From Streptomyces sp. DSM 110735 (GTDB lineage Bacteria; Actinomycetota; Actinomycetes; Streptomycetales; Streptomycetaceae): a stretch of 64,000 bases of DNA. The stretch is taken from contig NZ_JACYHF010000003.1 of NCBI RefSeq assembly GCF_016482685.1, positions 124,001 to 188,000 on the forward strand, read 5' to 3'. Positions 7,356 to 15,880 of the stretch are shown here, in pieces. Below the pieces are notes generated by a model, which was not told where the DNA came from, did not search any database, and saw nothing but the letters and a program-made list of their open reading frames with translations. Position numbers and translations under genes: made by a program. Every line of letters begins with the position of its first letter. Position 1 is the first letter of the stretch.

Positions 7356-9589
7356 CCGTCCGGACGGGGCAGGACCCCGACACCCGTAGCCGCAGACGCG
7401 CCGCACCCCCGCGCCGCCCGGTCCCCAAGGGCCGCGGCGGCACGGTCCGTACGCCCACCGTGCTCCAGATGGAAGCCGTCGAGTGCGGCGCCGCCTCCCT
7501 GGCGATGGTGCTCGGCCACTACGGCCGCCATGTCCCCCTGGAGGAGCTGCGCATCGCGTGCGGTGTCTCCCGCGACGGCTCGCGCGCGAGCAACCTCCTG
7601 AAGGCGGCGCGCGGTTACGGGCTGACCGCCAAGGGCATGCAGATGGACCTGGCCGCCCTCGCCGAGGTGCGCGCACCGGCCGTGCTGTTCTGGGAGTTCA
7701 ACCACTACGTCGTCTACGACGGCATGGGGCGCCGCTTCGGACGGCGCGGGGTGTACATCAACGACCCCGCCAAGGGGCGCCGTTTCGTGCCCATGGAGGA
7801 GTTCGACGGCAGCTTCACCGGTGTGGTGCTGGTCCTGGAGCCCGGCGAGGACTTCGCCAAGGGCGGGCGCAAGCCGGGCATCCTCGGCGCGATGCCCGCC
7901 CGGCTGCGCGGCACCGCGGGCACCCTGCCCGCCGCCGTCCTCGCGAGCCTGCTGCTGGTCGCGGTCGGCGCCGCGGTGCCCGCGCTGAGCCGCACCTACA
8001 TCGACATGTTCCTCATCGGCGGACAGACCTCGCTGCTCGGCGTGCTGTTCGCCTCGATGGGCACCTGTGTCGCGCTGACCCTGGTGCTGACCTGGCTCCA
8101 GCAGACCAACCTGCTGCACGGCCGGATCATCTCCTCCACCCTCTCCAGCGCCCGCTTCCTGCGCCATCTGCTGCGGCTGCCGGTCACCTTCTTCTCCCAG
8201 CGCTCCCCCGCCGACCTGGTGCAGCGCCTGCAGTCCAACGACCAGGTCGCCGAGACCCTGGCCCGCGACCTCGCGGCGGCGGGCGTCGACGCGATCGTGG
8301 TCGTGCTCTACGCGGTGCTCCTCTACACCTACGACCCGCAGCTCACCTTCGTCGGCATCGGCGTGGCCCTGCTGAACATCGTGGCGATGCGGATGGTCGT
8401 ACGCATGCGAGCGACCCGTACGGCGAAGCTGCGCGCGGACTCCGCACGGCTCACCAACACCTCGTACACCGGTCTTCAGTTGATCGAGACGATGAAGGCG
8501 ACCGGCGGCGAGGACGGCTACTTCCGCAAGTGGGCCGGGCAGCACGCCGCCACGCTGGAGGAGCAGCAGAAGCTGGGGGTGCCGAGCGCGTGGCTCGGGG
8601 TGGTCGCGCCGACGCTGGCCACGCTCAACAGCGCGCTGATCCTGTGGATCGGCGGCGTCCGGGCGATCGAGGGGCACATCTCGGTGGGTCTGCTGGTCGC
8701 CTTCCAGGCACTGGTGGCCCGCTTCACCGCCCCGCTCACCCGGCTCAACGGCGTGGCGGGCCGCATTCAGGACTTCGCGGCGGACGTCGCCCGGCTGAAG
8801 GACGTGGAGAACTTCCAGGCCGACCCGCTCTACGACCGCCCCGGCGGCGCGGGCGAGTCCACACGCAGGCTGCGCGGGCACGTCCAACTGGAGAACGTCA
8901 CCTTCGGCTACAGCCCGCTGGACAAGCCGCTGCTGACCGGCTTCGACCTGACGGTGGGCCCGGGTCAGCAGGTGGCGCTGGTCGGCGGCTCGGGCAGCGG
9001 CAAGTCCACGGTGTCCCGGCTGATCTCGGGGCTGTACTCCCCGTGGGACGGCGTGATCCGGATCGACGACACGCGCCTGGAGGACATCCCGCGCGGCGCG
9101 CTCGCCTCCTCGGTCTCCTTCGTGGACCAGGACGTGTTCCTCTTCGAGGGCTCGGTGCGCGACAACGTGGCGCTGTGGGACCGCTCGATCCCGGACGAGG
9201 CCGTGGTGGAGGCGCTGCGGGACGCGGCGCTGTACGACGTGGTGACGCGCAGGCCCGGCGGCATCCACAGCCGGGTCGAGCAGGACGGCCGCAACTTCTC
9301 CGGCGGGCAGCGCCAGCGCCTGGAGATCGCACGGGCGCTGGTCCGCCGCCCGAGCATCCTCGTCCTGGACGAGGTGACCAGCGCGCTCGACGCGGAGACG
9401 GAGCTGGTCGTGATGGACAACCTGCGCAGGCGCGGCTGTGCCTGTGTGGTGATCGCGCACCGGCTGAGCACGGTCCGCGACAGCGACGAGATCGTGGTGC
9501 TCCAGCACGGCACGGTGGTCGAACGCGGTCGCCACGAGGAGCTGGTGGCACGCGGCGGCGCCTACGCGGCGCTGGTCAGGGAGCGGTGA
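7352..9589 (+). CDS. NHLM-type peptidase C39 ABC transporter
   Basis: 745 residues from a GTG overlapping the previous stop. An N-terminal C39 peptidase carries the catalytic set C45 (in QMEAVECGAASL), H118 (NHYVVYDG) and D138 (INDPAKG). A six-helix exporter membrane domain (about 170-460) and an ATPase domain (about 500-745) follow, with Walker A GGSGSGKST, signature FSGGQRQR and Walker B ILVLDEV. It should cut the double-glycine leader of the 71-residue peptide and export the core. The length and order match the first ABC subunit of NHLM systems. The stop is 1 bp from the start of the next gene. Confidence 0.93.
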   Translation: MTVRTGQDPDTRSRRRAAPPRRPVPKGRGGTVRTPTVLQMEAVECGAASLAMVLGHYGRHVPLEELRIACGVSRDGSRASNLLKAARGYGLTAKGMQMDLAALAEVRAPAVLFWEFNHYVVYDGMGRRFGRRGVYINDPAKGRRFVPMEEFDGSFTGVVLVLEPGEDFAKGGRKPGILGAMPARLRGTAGTLPAAVLASLLLVAVGAAVPALSRTYIDMFLIGGQTSLLGVLFASMGTCVALTLVLTWLQQTNLLHGRIISSTLSSARFLRHLLRLPVTFFSQRSPADLVQRLQSNDQVAETLARDLAAAGVDAIVVVLYAVLLYTYDPQLTFVGIGVALLNIVAMRMVVRMRATRTAKLRADSARLTNTSYTGLQLIETMKATGGEDGYFRKWAGQHAATLEEQQKLGVPSAWLGVVAPTLATLNSALILWIGGVRAIEGHISVGLLVAFQALVARFTAPLTRLNGVAGRIQDFAADVARLKDVENFQADPLYDRPGGAGESTRRLRGHVQLENVTFGYSPLDKPLLTGFDLTVGPGQQVALVGGSGSGKSTVSRLISGLYSPWDGVIRIDDTRLEDIPRGALASSVSFVDQDVFLFEGSVRDNVALWDRSIPDEAVVEALRDAALYDVVTRRPGGIHSRVEQDGRNFSGGQRQRLEIARALVRRPSILVLDEVTSALDAETELVVMDNLRRRGCACVVIAHRLSTVRDSDEIVVLQHGTVVERGRHEELVARGGAYAALVRER

Positions 9590-9590
9590 G

Positions 9591-12407
9591 ATGACGCAGA
9601 CGCACGAAGGGGACCTGGTCCTCGGCGCCCTCGGCGCGCTCGGCACCCGGGTGGACTGCGCGGGCTTCAACCGCCTGGACCTCGAAGGTCCGCAGGTGCT
9701 GTGGCTGGTGGCGTCCGGCGCGCTCGACCTGTTCGCGGTGGACGCCGCCCAGCAGGGCCACTGGCACCACCTGGGCCGCCTGGAGGCGGGCGCGCTGCTG
9801 CTCGGTCCGGTCGCCGGACCCCAGCACACCCTGGTCGCCCGCCCGGTGCGGGACTGCGTGGTGCACCGGGTGAACCTGCGCGAGCTGTACCAGAGCGCGC
9901 AGACCGAGACCTGGTCGTACGACGCGTACGGCAACCCGCAGTACGTGCCGCCCGCCACCAGCCCGCTGGAGTACGCGCTCGCGCTCGGCGTCGGACGCGG
10001 GCTCGCGGTGCTGTTCCAGGCGCCGCTCGCCGAGGACCGCTCGACCGCGCCCTCGGACGACGACGTGTTCTGGACGCAGGTCCCGCCGGGCAGCGTGCAG
10101 TACGGCTCCCTGTACGGCGCGGAGGCCGCCGCCGATCTGCTGATGGACCCGGCGCTGTGGCAGACCCTGGTGGACCAGCAGTACCGCCTGCTGACCGCGC
10201 TTGACCGGTGGATCGAGCAACTGGAGCGCACGCACGAGACGCGCGCGGCGGCCGGTATCAAGGCCGGTGAGGCGGTGCGCGCCGAGGCGGACCGGACGCT
10301 GCTCGCGTCCATCGGCAAGCGCTCGGCGCGCCGGACCACGGCGGCGGACGCGGACGCCGGGTACGCCGCCTGCAAGCTGGTCGCGGAGGCGGCCGGGATC
10401 GCGCTCGCCGAACCCGCGCACAGCGGCACCGAGAGCGAGCGCCTGGACCCGGTGGAGCGCGTCGCGCTCGCCTCCCGGGTGCGCACCCGCGCGGTCCGCC
10501 TGCACGGCCACTGGTGGCGGGAGAACGTGGGCCCGCTGGTGGGGCACCGGGCGCTGTCCGGGGCGCCGGTGGCGCTGCTGTGGCGGCGCGGCGGCTATGT
10601 CGCCGTCCAGCCCGCGACCGGGCGCGAGACGCCGGTGGAGAAGGCGAACGCGGAGGAGTTCGAGCCGCGCGCCGTGATGTTCTACCGCCCGCTGCCCGAG
10701 CGGCGCCTCGGTCCGCTCGGTCTGCTCCGCTTCAGCCTGCGCGGCACACGCGGCGATCTGACCAACCTGCTGCTCGCGGGTCTGGTGACGGTGGCGATCG
10801 GCGCGCTGGTGCCGGTGGCCACCGGCAAGGTGCTCGGCGAGTACGTCCCGCAGGCGCGGGAGAACCTGATCGCCCAGGTGTGTCTCGCGGTGATGCTGAG
10901 CGGGATCGTCTCGGCGGCGTTCACGCTGCTGGAGAACCTGACGATCCTGCGCCTGGAAGGACGTATCGAGGCGGCACTGCAACCGGCGGTGTGGGACCGG
11001 CTGCTGAGGCTCCCCACCCGGTTCTTCGCGAGCCGCTCCACCGGTGAACTGGCCAGCGCCGCCATGGGCATCAGCTCGATCCGGCGCCTGCTCGCGGGCG
11101 TGGGTCCGGTGGTGGCGCAGTCGGTGACGATCGGCGCGATGAACGTCGGGCTGCTGCTCTGGTACAGCGTGCCGATGGCGCTCGCGGCGATCGGGCTGCT
11201 GATCGTGATCGGCGCGGTGTTCCTCGGGCTCGGGCTGTGGCAGGTGCGCTGGCAGCGGCGCCTGGTGACGCTCGGCAACAAGCTGAACAACCAGGCGTTC
11301 CAGACCCTGCGCGGGCTGCCCAAGCTGCGGGTCGCGGCGGCGGAGAACTACGCGTACGCCGCATGGGCGCGGGAGTTCGCGCGCAGCCGGGAGCTCCAGC
11401 AGAAGGTCGGGCGGATCAAGAACCTCAGCTCGGTGCTCGGCGCGGTCTATCTGCCGGTCTGCACGCTGGTGATGTTCATGCTCCTCGCGGGTCCCGCCAG
11501 GGGCGCGATGTCGGCGGCGGCGTTCCTCACCTTCAGCACCTCGGTGACGATGGTGCTGACCTCGGTGACCCAGCTCACCGGCGCGTTCGTCTCGGCGGTC
11601 GCGGCGCTGCCGCTCTTCGAGGAGATCCGCCCGGTCCTGGACGCCACCCCCGAGGTGCGCTCGGCGAGCACCCGCCCGGGCGCGCTCACGGGCGCGCTGG
11701 AGGCGCGGCGGCTGTCCTTCCGGTACGCGGACGACGGTCCGCTGGTCCTGGACGACGTGTCCTTCGCGGTGCGCCCCGGCGAGTTCGTCGCGGTGGTGGG
11801 TCCCAGCGGCTGCGGCAAGTCGACCCTGCTGCGCCTGCTCATCGGCTTCGACAAGCCGGTCTCCGGCAGCGTGCTCTACGACGGTCAGGACCTCGCGGCG
11901 CTCGACCAGTCGGCGGTGCGCCGCCAGTGCGGGGTGGTCCTCCAGCACGCGCAGCCGTTCACCGGCTCGATCCTGGACGTCATCTGCGGCGCCGAGCCGT
12001 ACACCCCGGAGGAGGCGATGGCGGCGGCCGAACTGGCGGGTCTCGCCGAGGACATCCAGCGGATGCCGATGGGGCTGCACACGATCGTCTCCGGCAGCGG
12101 AGCGGTCTCCGGCGGCCAGCGCCAGCGGCTGATGATCGCCCAGGCGCTGATCCGGCGCCCGCGCGTGCTGTTCTTCGACGAGGCGACCAGCGCGCTGGAC
12201 AACGAGACCCAGCGCACGGTCATGGAGAGCACCCGCAAGCTCAACGCCACCCGGATCGTCATCGCCCACCGCCTCTCGACCGTCATGGACGCGGACCGGG
12301 TGGTGGTGATGGAGGACGGCAAGGTCGTCCAGCAGGGTCCGCCCGCCGACCTCCTCGCGGACACCGGGGGACGGCTGCACGAACTGGTGCGCAGGCAGAT
12401 GGCGTAG
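9591..12407 (+). CDS. NHLM-type second ABC transporter with N-terminal extension
   Basis: 938 residues from ATG directly after the previous stop. The N-terminal 400 residues hold a cyclic-nucleotide-binding-like segment (about 20-130) and a helical region with no peptidase motif. A membrane domain (about 395-650) and an ATPase (Walker A GPSGCGKST near 737, signature VSGGQRQR, Walker B VLFFDEAT) follow. This is the layout of the second ABC subunit of NHLM systems, presumed to act with the C39 transporter. Some N-terminal boundaries are approximate. The last gene of the operon; a strong hairpin follows. Confidence 0.9.
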   Translation: MTQTHEGDLVLGALGALGTRVDCAGFNRLDLEGPQVLWLVASGALDLFAVDAAQQGHWHHLGRLEAGALLLGPVAGPQHTLVARPVRDCVVHRVNLRELYQSAQTETWSYDAYGNPQYVPPATSPLEYALALGVGRGLAVLFQAPLAEDRSTAPSDDDVFWTQVPPGSVQYGSLYGAEAAADLLMDPALWQTLVDQQYRLLTALDRWIEQLERTHETRAAAGIKAGEAVRAEADRTLLASIGKRSARRTTAADADAGYAACKLVAEAAGIALAEPAHSGTESERLDPVERVALASRVRTRAVRLHGHWWRENVGPLVGHRALSGAPVALLWRRGGYVAVQPATGRETPVEKANAEEFEPRAVMFYRPLPERRLGPLGLLRFSLRGTRGDLTNLLLAGLVTVAIGALVPVATGKVLGEYVPQARENLIAQVCLAVMLSGIVSAAFTLLENLTILRLEGRIEAALQPAVWDRLLRLPTRFFASRSTGELASAAMGISSIRRLLAGVGPVVAQSVTIGAMNVGLLLWYSVPMALAAIGLLIVIGAVFLGLGLWQVRWQRRLVTLGNKLNNQAFQTLRGLPKLRVAAAENYAYAAWAREFARSRELQQKVGRIKNLSSVLGAVYLPVCTLVMFMLLAGPARGAMSAAAFLTFSTSVTMVLTSVTQLTGAFVSAVAALPLFEEIRPVLDATPEVRSASTRPGALTGALEARRLSFRYADDGPLVLDDVSFAVRPGEFVAVVGPSGCGKSTLLRLLIGFDKPVSGSVLYDGQDLAALDQSAVRRQCGVVLQHAQPFTGSILDVICGAEPYTPEEAMAAAELAGLAEDIQRMPMGLHTIVSGSGAVSGGQRQRLMIAQALIRRPRVLFFDEATSALDNETQRTVMESTRKLNATRIVIAHRLSTVMDADRVVVMEDGKVVQQGPPADLLADTGGRLHELVRRQMA

Positions 12408-12445
12408 GAGCCGGGGCGCCCCGGAAGACATCGGGAGGGAAAACG

Positions 12446-12489
12446 CCGTGTCCCGGCCGAGGCCCCCCACGGGCCCGGCCGGGACACGG
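12446..12489 (+). terminator. Terminator hairpin of the NHLM operon
   Basis: A perfect 13-bp inverted repeat (12446-12458 with 12477-12489) with an 18-base loop, 38 bp after the last exporter gene. Confidence 0.8.
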
Positions 12490-12497
12490 TTGTGCTT

Positions 12498-12539
12498 CCG
12501 GAGACCGGCGGACGGCCCCACACCGTCCGCCTGCTCCGG
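12498..12539 (-). terminator. Hairpin downstream of the protease-inhibitor gene
   Basis: A two-part stem: CCGGAG (12498-12503) with CTCCGG (12534-12539), and inside it a 9-bp perfect stem (12507-12515 with 12523-12531, loop 7). It lies 88 bp beyond the inhibitor stop on the minus strand and fits as its terminator. Confidence 0.65.
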
Positions 12540-12626
12540 CCACGGGATCACGGTCGCTCCGGCCAGGGGCCGCACTCCCCAGTCACGAGCCCGATCCGGC
12601 GTCCTGGAGTCCGCGCGATCCCGGTC

Positions 12627-13049
12627 CTAGAACGCGAAGACGCTGCTGTCCAGCGCGTCCTTCGCGCACGAATTGCCGAACGTGCGCTCGTAGGAGACCC
12701 GTTGGCCCTGCCACACGCCCTGCACGGTGACGGTGACCGGGTCGTAGAGCCGGGTGCACCACACGTCGTCGCGGGTCTTCAGGGCGGTGAAGTCGCCCTG
12801 GAGTCCGCGCAGTTCGGCACAGGCGCGGACGGGGTCCGGGTGCGTGCCGGACGGGGTCGGGGCGCAGCTCAGGGTGACGGCGCGCTCGGGGGCGAGCGTG
12901 GCGGCGCTGTCGCCGTGGCCGGTGGTGAGCACCAGCGCCGAGGGCGCGTAGAGCGAGGCCGGGGCGGCTGCGGCTGCCCCGGTCAGGGGGCCGCAGACGG
13001 CGGCGGCGGTGAGTCCCAGCGCCGCGGTCCAGCGCGCGGTGTTCCGCAT
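12627..13049 (-). CDS. Subtilisin inhibitor-like (SSI family) secreted protease inhibitor
   Basis: 140 residues from ATG at 13049; GGAAGG lies about 9 bp upstream and would be too close to the ATG at 13058. A signal peptide (about 1-29, ending AAAAAP) is followed by an SSI domain with the four family cysteines. The reactive loop reads W-C-T-R-L-Y-D-P, which puts Arg100 at P1 where classical SSI has Met; family knowledge predicts trypsin-like targets. The C-terminal DSSVFAF matches the family end. It is convergent with the NHLM operon. Such inhibitors control extracellular proteases at the onset of differentiation. Confidence 0.95.
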   Translation of the reverse strand: MRNTARWTAALGLTAAAVCGPLTGAAAAAPASLYAPSALVLTTGHGDSAATLAPERAVTLSCAPTPSGTHPDPVRACAELRGLQGDFTALKTRDDVWCTRLYDPVTVTVQGVWQGQRVSYERTFGNSCAKDALDSSVFAF

Positions 13050-13523
13050 TGTGTGCATCCTTCCGCTCGAACAGACGGGGGTGCCGGCCCGGTTCCGTTC
13101 GGGTGCCGGGGCGGCGGCCGCCACTCTGCCGAGTCCGCCGCCGGAACACACATCCCACCCATGACTTTCAGTAACCTTGCGTGTTGAATCAGTGGCGAGA
13201 AGTCACGGAATTCGAACACGTCGGCCGTGCAACGCCGCGGTTCTTGATCGCCGGACATGGCCGACTGGCCGAAAGACACCGCCTGCGCAATCGGCCTGAA
13301 ACATTCCGGCCGTGGCCGCCCGGCCCCCCTTCACGTCCCGTTCGTGACACCTTCACGCTTCCTCGCGTTCGCCCGGGTTTCGGGCGGGCATCAGTGGCCG
13401 AACCCTCCATCGGCGGCACCGGAAGATGGACGAAACATCACCTGGTCCGTTTCCGCCGCCCGGCCGTACCGTCGGCAGATCCCGATCCGGACATCCGCCC
13501 ATCACGCGGCGCAGGAGCCCTCG
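13050..13523. other. Divergent region between inhibitor and NCS1 permease
   Basis: 474 bp with no supportable gene. It carries the promoters of the inhibitor (minus) and of the permease operon (plus). The stretch around 13160-13260 is slightly more AT-rich and is the likeliest promoter zone for the inhibitor. No operator was clear. Confidence 0.5.
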
Positions 13524-15107
13524 TTGACCTCACAGCCCTCCGCATCCCCGGCCACGCCGCCGCCCGCCCTCACCGAGGTCGAGCCCTACGGCGTCGAACG
13601 CATCCCCGACTCCGAGCGCACCGCGACTCCGCTCGACCTCTTCCGGGTCGCCTTCGGCGGCGCCAACACCTTCTCCACCTGTGTCCTCGGCGCGTTCCCG
13701 ATCCTGTTCGGGCTCTCCTTCTGGCAGGGGCTCGCCGCGACGGTCCTCGGGGTGGTCGTGGGCGCCCTGATCCTGTGTCCGATGGCCGTGTTCGGTCCGG
13801 TGAACGGCACCAACAACGCGGTGGCGTCCTCCGCGCACCTCGGTGTGCACGGCCGGATCGTCGGCTCCTTCCTCTCCCTGCTCACCGCGATCGCGTTCTT
13901 CTCCATCTCGGTGTGGAGCTCGGGCGACGCCCTGGTGGGCGGCGCGCACCGGCTGTTCGGCCTGGAGCGCGGCACGCTGTCCTACGTCGTGGCGTACGCG
14001 CTGTTCGCCGGGCTCGTCCTCGCGGTGTGCGTCTACGGCTTCCGGTTCATGCTGTTCGTCAACAAGATCGCGGTGATGTCCGCGACCGTGCTGTTCCTGC
14101 TCGGCGCGATCGCCTTCGCCGGTGACTTCGACCCGTCGTACGCCGGTGTCTTCACGGCTCACGCGGACGCGGCGACGCAGTCGATGTTCTGGCCGTCGTT
14201 CATCGGCGCCGCCCTGATCGTGCTGTCCAACCCGGTGTCGTTCGGGGCGTTCCTCGGGGACTGGTCGCGTTACATCCCCGCGTCCACCCCGCACCGCAAG
14301 GTGATCGGCGCCGCTTTCCTCTCCCAACTGGCCACGCTGCTGCCCTTCGTGTTCGGTCTGGCGACCGCGAGCATCATCGCGACCAAGGCTCCGGCGTACG
14401 TGGACCCGAAGGCGCCGGACTTCGTGGGCGGTCTGCTGGCGATCTCCCCGAGCTGGTTCTTCCTGCCGGTGTGCCTGCTCGCCCTGATCGGCGGCATGTC
14501 GACCGGCACGACCTCCCTCTACGGCACGGGGCTTGACTTCTCCTCGGTCTTCCCGAAGCTGTCCCGGGTCCGGGCGACCCTGCTGGTCGGCGTCCTGTCC
14601 ATCGCGTTCATCTTCGTCGGCCGCTTCGGTCTGGACCTCGTGCAGTCCATCTCCACCTTCGCCACGATGATCATCACCTGCACCACGCCGTGGATGGTCG
14701 TGATGATGCTCGGCTTCTGGACCCGGCGCGGCTGGTACGACCCGGACGCCCTCCAGGTCTTCAACCGCCGTCAGCGCGGCGGCCGTTACTGGTTCGCGCA
14801 CGGCTGGAACTGGCGCGGGATGACCGCCTGGTGGGTCGCGGCGGTGCTCGGCGTGCTCTTCACCGACATCCCGGGCCAGTTCGTGGGACCGCTAGGCGAT
14901 GTCGCGGGCGGTGTGGACATCAGCCTGCCGCTCTCGCTGGCGGTGGCCGCGCTGCTCTTCCTGGCCCTGCTGTGGCTGTTCCCCGAGCCCCGCGCGGTCT
15001 ACGGTCCCGACGGCGCCCGGCTGGCCCGCACGGCGGACACCCCGGTGCCGCCGATCACGGGCGACGGGTCGGAGCCGGTGGGCGAGACGGTCGTGGCGAC
15101 CCGATGA
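13524..15107 (+). CDS. NCS1 family purine/pyrimidine-type permease
   Basis: 527 residues from TTG, chosen because AGGAG lies 6 bp upstream and no closer ATG or GTG fits. About twelve hydrophobic helices run from residue 50 to 505. Typical NCS1 features are visible: FRVAFGGANTFSTCVLGAFP in the first helix, GPVNGTNNAV, and SNPVSFGAFLGDWSRYIP. The family imports nucleobases, hydantoins, allantoin, thiamine or related compounds with Na+ or H+. The next gene, a cyclase-family hydrolase, overlaps it (ATGA), which suggests uptake and ring opening of one heterocyclic substrate. The exact substrate cannot be read. Confidence 0.9.
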   Translation: MTSQPSASPATPPPALTEVEPYGVERIPDSERTATPLDLFRVAFGGANTFSTCVLGAFPILFGLSFWQGLAATVLGVVVGALILCPMAVFGPVNGTNNAVASSAHLGVHGRIVGSFLSLLTAIAFFSISVWSSGDALVGGAHRLFGLERGTLSYVVAYALFAGLVLAVCVYGFRFMLFVNKIAVMSATVLFLLGAIAFAGDFDPSYAGVFTAHADAATQSMFWPSFIGAALIVLSNPVSFGAFLGDWSRYIPASTPHRKVIGAAFLSQLATLLPFVFGLATASIIATKAPAYVDPKAPDFVGGLLAISPSWFFLPVCLLALIGGMSTGTTSLYGTGLDFSSVFPKLSRVRATLLVGVLSIAFIFVGRFGLDLVQSISTFATMIITCTTPWMVVMMLGFWTRRGWYDPDALQVFNRRQRGGRYWFAHGWNWRGMTAWWVAAVLGVLFTDIPGQFVGPLGDVAGGVDISLPLSLAVAALLFLALLWLFPEPRAVYGPDGARLARTADTPVPPITGDGSEPVGETVVATR

Positions 15108-15763
15108 CCGAGTGGCTGGACCTTTCGGTCCCCGTGGTCACCGGGATGCCCGTGTATCCCGGTGACCCGGAGGTCACGGTCTCCCCCGCGCTGCGCGCCC
15201 CCGCCGACGGTGTCAACGTCCTCTCCCTGCACCTGGGTTCGCAGTCCGGCACGCACGTGGACGCGCCGTACCACGTCGACGACGCGTGGCCACGGCTGGA
15301 CGAGCTTCCCCTGTCCCGCTTCACGGGGCGCGCGGTGGTGGCCGACGTGCGCGGACTCGCGCCCCGCTCCCCCATCGCGCCGGAACTGCTGGCCCCGGCG
15401 CTGGAGTCCTTCGCTCCGGGCGCGGTCCTGCTGCTGGTCACGGGCTGGTCGGCGCACTGGGGCACGGACGCCTACCCGGACCATCCGTGGCTGACCCCGG
15501 CCGCCGCCGAGGCCGTGGTGGCGGCGGGGGTCCGCACGGTGGCGGTGGACGCCCTCAGCGTGGACCCGAGCGGCACGGACGCCGACCCGTCCCTCCCGGC
15601 CCACCGGGTGCTGTGCGGGGCGGGCGGGGTGATCGCGGAGAACCTCAGGCACCTCGACCGGCTGGTGGGCGCGGACGACGCCGAGGTGTTCCTCTTCCCG
15701 CTGCGCCTGCCGGGCTCGGACGGGGCACCGGTGCGCGCGGTGGCGCGGCTCGGCGGGGAGTGA
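15104..15763 (+). CDS. Cyclase-family (kynurenine formamidase-like) metal hydrolase
   Basis: 219 residues; the ATG overlaps the permease stop, so translation is coupled. The metal-binding motif of the cyclase superfamily is clear (SGTHVDAPYH near residue 46), with supporting residues further on. The family includes kynurenine formamidase and isatin hydrolase, Mn/Zn enzymes that hydrolyse amide or cyclic amide bonds. Given the NCS1 neighbour, a ring-opening hydrolase of an imported heterocycle is more likely than a tryptophan-pathway enzyme; no other kyn gene is nearby. That is inference. Confidence 0.85.
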   Translation: MTEWLDLSVPVVTGMPVYPGDPEVTVSPALRAPADGVNVLSLHLGSQSGTHVDAPYHVDDAWPRLDELPLSRFTGRAVVADVRGLAPRSPIAPELLAPALESFAPGAVLLLVTGWSAHWGTDAYPDHPWLTPAAAEAVVAAGVRTVAVDALSVDPSGTDADPSLPAHRVLCGAGGVIAENLRHLDRLVGADDAEVFLFPLRLPGSDGAPVRAVARLGGE

Positions 15764-15795
15764 CGGCGCGGGCGACGAGGGTGCGAGCGACGACG

Positions 15796-15827
15796 GTGCG
15801 GGGCCCGTGGTGACACGGGCCCCGCAC
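15796..15827 (+). terminator. Terminator hairpin after permease-cyclase operon
   Basis: A perfect 14-bp inverted repeat (15796-15809 with 15814-15827) with a 4-base loop, 32 bp after the cyclase stop. Confidence 0.85.
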
Positions 15828-15880
15828 CCGTGTCAGGGGCGTGGCGGCGCCGTGTCAGGGGCGACCGCCACCTTGGCGTC

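Noticed and set aside
7244..10486. A 1080-codon open frame on the minus strand opposite the NHLM transporters
   Set aside because: Low-complexity translation, no ribosome site, and the opposite strand encodes clear transporter domains; it is a high-GC shadow. The same applies to the long antisense frames at 17873-20761, 25055-29188 and 51943-54552.
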